A DNA stretch of 64,000 nucleotides from Psilocybe azurescens. Taxonomy: Eukaryota > Basidiomycota > Agaricomycetes > Agaricales > Agrocybaceae. The stretch spans positions 1 through 64,000 of the forward strand of contig JAJIRX010000570.1 in NCBI GenBank assembly GCA_023853785.1, written 5' to 3'. A program made the position numbers and the translations under genes. The notes beneath the pieces are model-generated. The model had not been told where the DNA came from. It did no database searches and saw only the letters and a list, made by a program, of their open reading frames with translations. How positions within the stretch are numbered: position 1 is the stretch's first letter; the number at the start of each line of letters is the position of its first letter. Shown here one piece after another: positions 61,684 through 64,000 of this stretch.

Positions 61684-63035
61684 TATTTAGTTCTTCATGT
61701 CCATTCTTTTAGTTAGTATCAGTTAATTCACCTTCAGGAGTCTACGTCTTGAGGTGCTTTATACTATCCTCGCCTATGACAAAGACATATTTGAACGGGA
61801 TCAAGGGCGTCTTTGCCTTCCGACTAATATTGACGTGATCGATCGGGTGGGAACCAGGAAGAAGCCTCTTGAACATCGTTTATTCCACTCTGTGAGTTCT
61901 GGCGTTCATCCTTTGTTGTCGGAGGAGTACTGCGCCCGGGATGAGAATGAGACCAGGCACATATGACCTGCACCCATAATAGCGGGCCTCATACCAGATT
62001 ACTTTTCATCTAACGGGTGGCGGGCTTCGTTTGTTTCAACAGAACAGATGCAATGGAAGCGATGCCGATTATAGGAAAGCGATTGTATATTTATTTCTTA
62101 ACCGTATACTGTTACATCTTACCTACTTGGAGTTGCAACTGGCTTTGAACTGGTTTGGAAATATTTCCTTCCAAAGAAGAAGATGATGGTGGCCCTACAT
62201 GGGTGCGTGTTTTTGGACCGTTCTGCTCAATGTATCAGTATAAAAATACATTTTGGAACAGCTTTATCCTGATTTCTCATTCATTGTAGATCAATAAGAA
62301 ATAAAGATTAGTAGATTGGTGGGCTACCGAGTGGGTTCACATACCTAGAATAAGTACTCAACGGAGGTAAGGCTGTAAGCTATCCCTCGGCGTTCAATTA
62401 AGTCAGCGATGTGAAGCATGGATTCTGATTGCTGGACGGCCACGAGTAGAAAATATGGGTACAAAAATAGCTTGCCTTGCCTTTGTCCCTTTCAACGTAC
62501 TTACAATGAATAATGGTAGCTTCCGCCGGGCCACCACCATAGACCCTGAGCTCGCACAGAACACCTGGATTCCTTTGGAGATTAATAAAGCGAAGGTAAA
62601 ACGTTATATTACCCGAATCCAAGGGGGATCCAACTCCAAAAGTCTGAATAGCATAATCCTTATATGTGTTTTTTCCTGAATAGGAGGTTTTTGGGTTCCC
62701 GGTATGAGGCGCATTTAAATTTGAGATCTCTCATCCTCGGAGATCAGGGATTCAGGGACAGACTATTCAGGCGATGAGACAGATGCGTATCTTTGGACAT
62801 CTCTCGCCTGTGCTGTTCTTCAACACGACCGTTGGCCCTGTTCATCGGCACGGTTAAGCAGCTGGCGGCCCGCTCCGAGTATATTTCTCACGCATACGTA
62901 ATTTGGCACGCGTGACCAACAGATTGGTAAGCTTACTGTTCGCCAGGTACCACTCTCATTCTTGTTCCCAACCACTAATCGTCCTCGACTCTCTTTCTTG
63001 TTTATACCGTTGTATTATATCTATATTCTGTCAAG
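61684..63035. other. intergenic region
   Basis: About 1.35 kb between tandem genes with no conserved frame or RNA gene recognised. The last 80 bases before KIN17 are CT-rich. Confidence 0.4.
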
Positions 63036-64000
63036 ATGCCGCGTGCTGAAGGTAAGAGAACTACATTCTATAACTACAAAGACTATGTTTGCTCATCTGC
63101 ATTTCTTGATGAATTATGACAGTGGGAACCCCAAAGTTTGTTGCAAACAAGATGAAGTCAAAGGGGTTGCAACGCCTTCGGTGGTATTGTCAAGTTTGCG
63201 AGAAACAATGTAGAGACGAGAACGGCTTCAAGTGTCATGCAGCCTCGGAGTCGCATTTGCGACAAATGCTGGTCGTAGGTGAACATGCAGGGAGTCATAT
63301 CGCTGGATTTTCCCAACAATTTCAATCCGAATTTGTCGCATTGCTCTCGAGAAGGCAAGTAGTTCAGCTTCTTTCTTTTTATTCATAACTCATGTCTGGA
63401 CCCACATAGATTTGGGACGAAGCGTGTTCGAGCCAATCAGGTGTACCAGGAATACATCTCGGACAAGAGTCATCTCCACATGAACTCCACACGATGGGTA
63501 ACCTTAACCGAATTCGTGAAGCATCTGGGAAGAACGGGTGTTGCTAGAGTGGACGAGACAGAGAAAGGATGGTTTATCGCATGGATCGACAGTAGTCCTC
63601 AGGCTCTTGCCAAAGCTGTACGTCGTCATACTTCTGTTTCGGCATTTTAACTAAAAGATTCCATCATGAATGCAGGAGGCTTCCCAAAAGAAGGATCGTG
63701 CCACCATATCTGATGAGCAGAGAGAACGTCTCCTCATCGCCGAGCAGATTGAAAGAGCGGCAGCAGAAAGTGCCGCCGATGCTGGGCCATCTACCGCTGC
63801 TGTTGAGGAAGGGTTGCAACGGGACGAAAAGTCTGAAAAGGTCGTCCTGTCGCTGTCTTCTAAGCCGGCCGCATCAGCTGCCCCGGTCGGCTTCAAAATG
63901 AACGCATTGAAACCTGTGGTAAACCCTCTAAAAGCAAATCCGTTAAAACGGCCAAACGTGTTCAAGACAGCTACACAGGCTGCTTCTTCTGATGGTGGAG
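63036..64000 (+). CDS. KIN17: KIN17 DNA/RNA-binding protein, 5' part
   Basis: Nuclear zinc-finger protein of the KIN17/Rts2 family, tied to replication stress and splicing; the gene runs off the window. Exons 63036-63051 (MPRAE), 63123-63354, 63410-63617 and 63676 onward. Sequence: GTPKFVANKMKSKGLQRLRW, then the C2H2 finger YCQVCEKQCRDENGFKCH with SESHL (CxxC and HxxxxxH), FQSEFVALLSRRFGTKRVRA, and the winged-helix-like domain NQVYQEYISDKSHLHMNSTR, WVTLTEFVKHLGRTG, GWFIAWID. After DEQRERLLIAEQIERA comes an Ala/Ser-rich linker. Intron 2 (63355-63409) has a GC donor (AG/GCAAGT). The frame is intact. Confidence 0.92.

Overview
This is nuclear DNA of a basidiomycete fungus, almost certainly an Agaricomycete (mushroom-forming). 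Nearly every gene is cut by many short GT-AG introns of about 45-65 bases, a few are GC-AG, genes lie on both strands with little spacing, and the products include families that I associate with Agaricomycetes (DUF6533 membrane proteins, lineage-specific secreted and multi-TM proteins, Zn(II)2Cys6 regulators, basidiomycete 2-oxoglutarate oxygenases). There is no rRNA, tRNA, CRISPR array or recognisable full-length transposon.

Layout. 1-837: 3' part of an aldo-keto reductase. 838-7057: gene-poor, with one 175-bp Tc1/mariner-type MITE. 7058-10205: proteasome beta subunit (PRE7/PSMB1) and the ER protein ROT1. 10206-15021: gene-poor and strongly pyrimidine-biased on the + strand. 15022-20473: an uncharacterised minus-strand gene, a 12-exon secreted-protein gene and a broken lineage-specific gene. 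20474-22162: CDC37. 22454-26686: three minus-strand lineage-specific loci. 27606-32262: DUF6533 protein, a TDT-family anion transporter and a HIT hydrolase. 33836-37634: a small Ser-rich protein and PRMT3. 38068-41719: tandem pair of 2OG-Fe(II) oxygenases. 43537-47897: importin-7/8-type karyopherin. 50340-55789: ARP6, a TANGO2/NRDE protein and a Zn(II)2Cys6 transcription factor. 56002-56714: broken unknown gene. 59459-61683: base-exchange type phosphatidylserine synthase. 63036-64000: 5' part of KIN17.

The genes do not form a pathway; this is a housekeeping-rich stretch with islands of fast-evolving genes. CDC37 (HSP90 kinase cochaperone), ROT1 (ER folding), PRE7 (proteolysis), importin and ARP6 (SWR1 complex) are expected single-copy core functions.

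The most important caution is that many conserved reading frames, including the core genes CDC37, the importin and ARP6, are interrupted by one-base indels, mostly losses in short homopolymers. This looks more like residual long-read assembly error than gene decay, so frames called broken here should be checked before being called pseudogenes. I found no convincing new defence, mobile or biosynthetic system.
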